Source: Hyphomicrobiales bacterium (GTDB taxonomy: Bacteria > Pseudomonadota > Alphaproteobacteria > Rhizobiales > Devosiaceae). From it: a DNA stretch of 64,000 nucleotides. The position numbers were made by a program, and so were the translations under genes. Of this stretch, positions 62,952 through 64,000 are shown piece after piece. Each line of letters starts with the position of its first letter. Position 1 is the stretch's first letter. The notes under the pieces were generated by a model that was given only the letters and a program-made list of their open reading frames with translations, was not told the DNA's origin and searched no databases. Where the stretch lies: NCBI GenBank assembly GCA_026981645.1, contig JALSII010000008.1, forward strand, positions 40,618 to 104,617. Reading direction: 5' to 3'.

Positions 62952-64000
62952 ATGACTGTATCAATGCTGATTGGCGGCAAGGCCACACAAGCTTCAGATA
63001 ACCGCACCTACGATCGTCTTGACCCGGTAACAGGGGACGTTGCCACCGCTGCGCCTGCGGCATCCGTTGACGATGCACTGGATGCCGCAAGAGCAGCGGG
63101 CGCGGCATACCCGGCGTGGTCAGCAACCGGCCCCGCCGAGCGTCGGATGCTGCTGCTCAAGGCCGCAGATGAACTGGAAGCGATGACCCCCGACATCATC
63201 CAAAGGATGACCGCTGAAACGGGATCGACCGGGCCTTGGGGCGGCTTCAACTGCATGCTGGCGGCCGGAATGCTCAGAGAGGCCGCGTCGATGACCACGC
63301 AAATCACCGGTGATATCATTCCCTCCAACAAGCCCGGCACGCTGGCCCTTGCGCAGCGCAAATCCCTGGGCGTGTGCCTGGGAATTGCGCCCTGGAACGC
63401 GCCCATCATCCTCGGGGTTCGCGCGGTTGCCATGGCAATTGCCTGTGGCAACACCGTGATCCTGAAGGCATCGGAGCTTTGCCCGGCCACCCACCTGGCG
63501 ATCGGCGAAGCGTTCAAAGCTGCTGGCTTCCCCGATGGCGTTCTGAACGTCATCACGAATGCGCCCGAGGATGCCGCCGACATCGTCGCAGCCTTGATCG
63601 CCGCCCCGCAGGTGCGCCACATCAACTTTACCGGCTCCACCAGCGTTGGCCGTATCATCGCGCAGAAGGCGGCTGAACAACTCAAGCCGGTCTTGCTTGA
63701 ACTGGGTGGCAAGGCGCCGATGATCGTTCTGGATGATGCCGATATCGAAGGGGCGGTGAACGGCGCCGCGTTCGGGGCCTTCATGAACCAGGGTCAGATT
63801 TGCATGTCAACCGAACGGATCATCGTCCAAGAAGGGATCGCAGACGCCTTCGTTTCCGCTCTGGCGGCCAAGACAAATGCGCTCCCGGCTGGAAACCCGC
63901 GCGAACAGGTGGTCCTGGGGTCCATGGTGACTTCGGCAGCCGCCGAAAAAATGGACGCCCTGATGGCCGACGCGGTTGCAAAGGGCGGCGCCATTATCGC
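62952..64000 (+). CDS. Aldehyde dehydrogenase, aryl-aldehyde type, cut off by the window end
   Basis: The open frame starts at ATG 62952 behind AGGAGAG and runs off the window after about 350 codons. It has GIAPWNAPIILGVRAVA, FTGSTSVGR, LELGGKAPM with the general base Glu, and GQICMSTERI with the catalytic Cys. It is a paralogue of the dehydrogenase at 56055-57473 and clearly a second gene, not a fragment. The C-terminal third lies beyond the window. It extends the SDR operon and probably oxidises the aldehyde made by the SDR. Confidence 0.88.
   Translation, partial: MTVSMLIGGKATQASDNRTYDRLDPVTGDVATAAPAASVDDALDAARAAGAAYPAWSATGPAERRMLLLKAADELEAMTPDIIQRMTAETGSTGPWGGFNCMLAAGMLREAASMTTQITGDIIPSNKPGTLALAQRKSLGVCLGIAPWNAPIILGVRAVAMAIACGNTVILKASELCPATHLAIGEAFKAAGFPDGVLNVITNAPEDAADIVAALIAAPQVRHINFTGSTSVGRIIAQKAAEQLKPVLLELGGKAPMIVLDDADIEGAVNGAAFGAFMNQGQICMSTERIIVQEGIADAFVSALAAKTNALPAGNPREQVVLGSMVTSAAAEKMDALMADAVAKGGAII

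Overview
This window reads as chromosomal DNA of an alphaproteobacterium, most likely a Hyphomicrobiales (Rhizobiales) member. Pointers are the 180-kDa type NAD-glutamate dehydrogenase, a mitofilin-like (Mic60-type) gene inside hemC-hemD-hemY, a DUF1674/SDHAF4 gene beside rsmB, a ribosomal protein L21 with a long Ala/Lys/Pro linker and extra C-terminal domain, and the run rppH - deacetylase - S41 protease - EnvC - rlmH - rsfS - nadD - proA - proB - obgE. The genus cannot be fixed from the sequence.

Layout. (1) 1-14.9 kb: housekeeping genes: a truncated polysaccharide flippase, a large NAD-glutamate dehydrogenase broken by a one-base frameshift in a G run, a membrane-anchored EEP-family protein, a UMF1-type MFS transporter, purH, a heparinase II/III-like gene, rsmB, an SDHAF4 homologue, a DUF1761 protein, an EVE protein and a YciI protein. 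(2) 14.9-21.8 kb: gpsA and tsaD facing the haem genes hemC, hemD, Mic60-like and hemY, then tRNA-Thr(CGT). (3) 22.1-41.2 kb: a sulfur-oxidation region. soeCBA (cytoplasmic sulfite dehydrogenase) is followed by an L,D-transpeptidase, a small secreted protein and an amidase. Then come an ArsR/SmtB repressor with the two-cysteine pattern of sulfane-sulfur sensors, and a minus-strand array that in transcription order is sLpl(AB), a glutamine-amidotransferase-like protein, a DsrE protein, sHdrC1, sHdrB1, sHdrA, sHdr-Hyp, sHdrC2, sHdrB2, a 161-residue unknown, lipoate-binding protein LbpA, DsrE3 and TusA. (4) 41.3-53.95 kb: a dense minus-strand housekeeping block from an amino-acid racemase through rppH, cell-wall genes, rlmH, rsfS, nadD, proA, proB, obgE and two acetyltransferases to rpmA and rplU. 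(5) 54.25-64 kb: tRNA-Ser(CGA), an IS256-type transposase remnant, and an apparently acquired cassette (AraC regulator, aryl-aldehyde-type dehydrogenase, branched-chain-type ABC transporter, coniferyl-alcohol-dehydrogenase-like SDR, and a second aldehyde dehydrogenase running off the end).

How the sulfur genes fit together. From what is known of the sHdr pathway, sulfane sulfur is handed along by TusA and DsrE-type carriers to the heterodisulfide-reductase-like sHdr complex. This complex oxidises it in the cytoplasm to sulfite, using the lipoylated LbpA. SoeABC then oxidises sulfite to sulfate and passes electrons to the quinone pool. sLpl(AB) would load LbpA. The ArsR protein is the natural candidate for repressing the locus until sulfane sulfur appears. 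The least understood parts are the 161-residue Cys-containing protein, sHdr-Hyp, and the amidotransferase-like protein whose catalytic Cys and Glu positions are both Gly.

No CRISPR array, rRNA gene, prophage or complete insertion sequence was seen.
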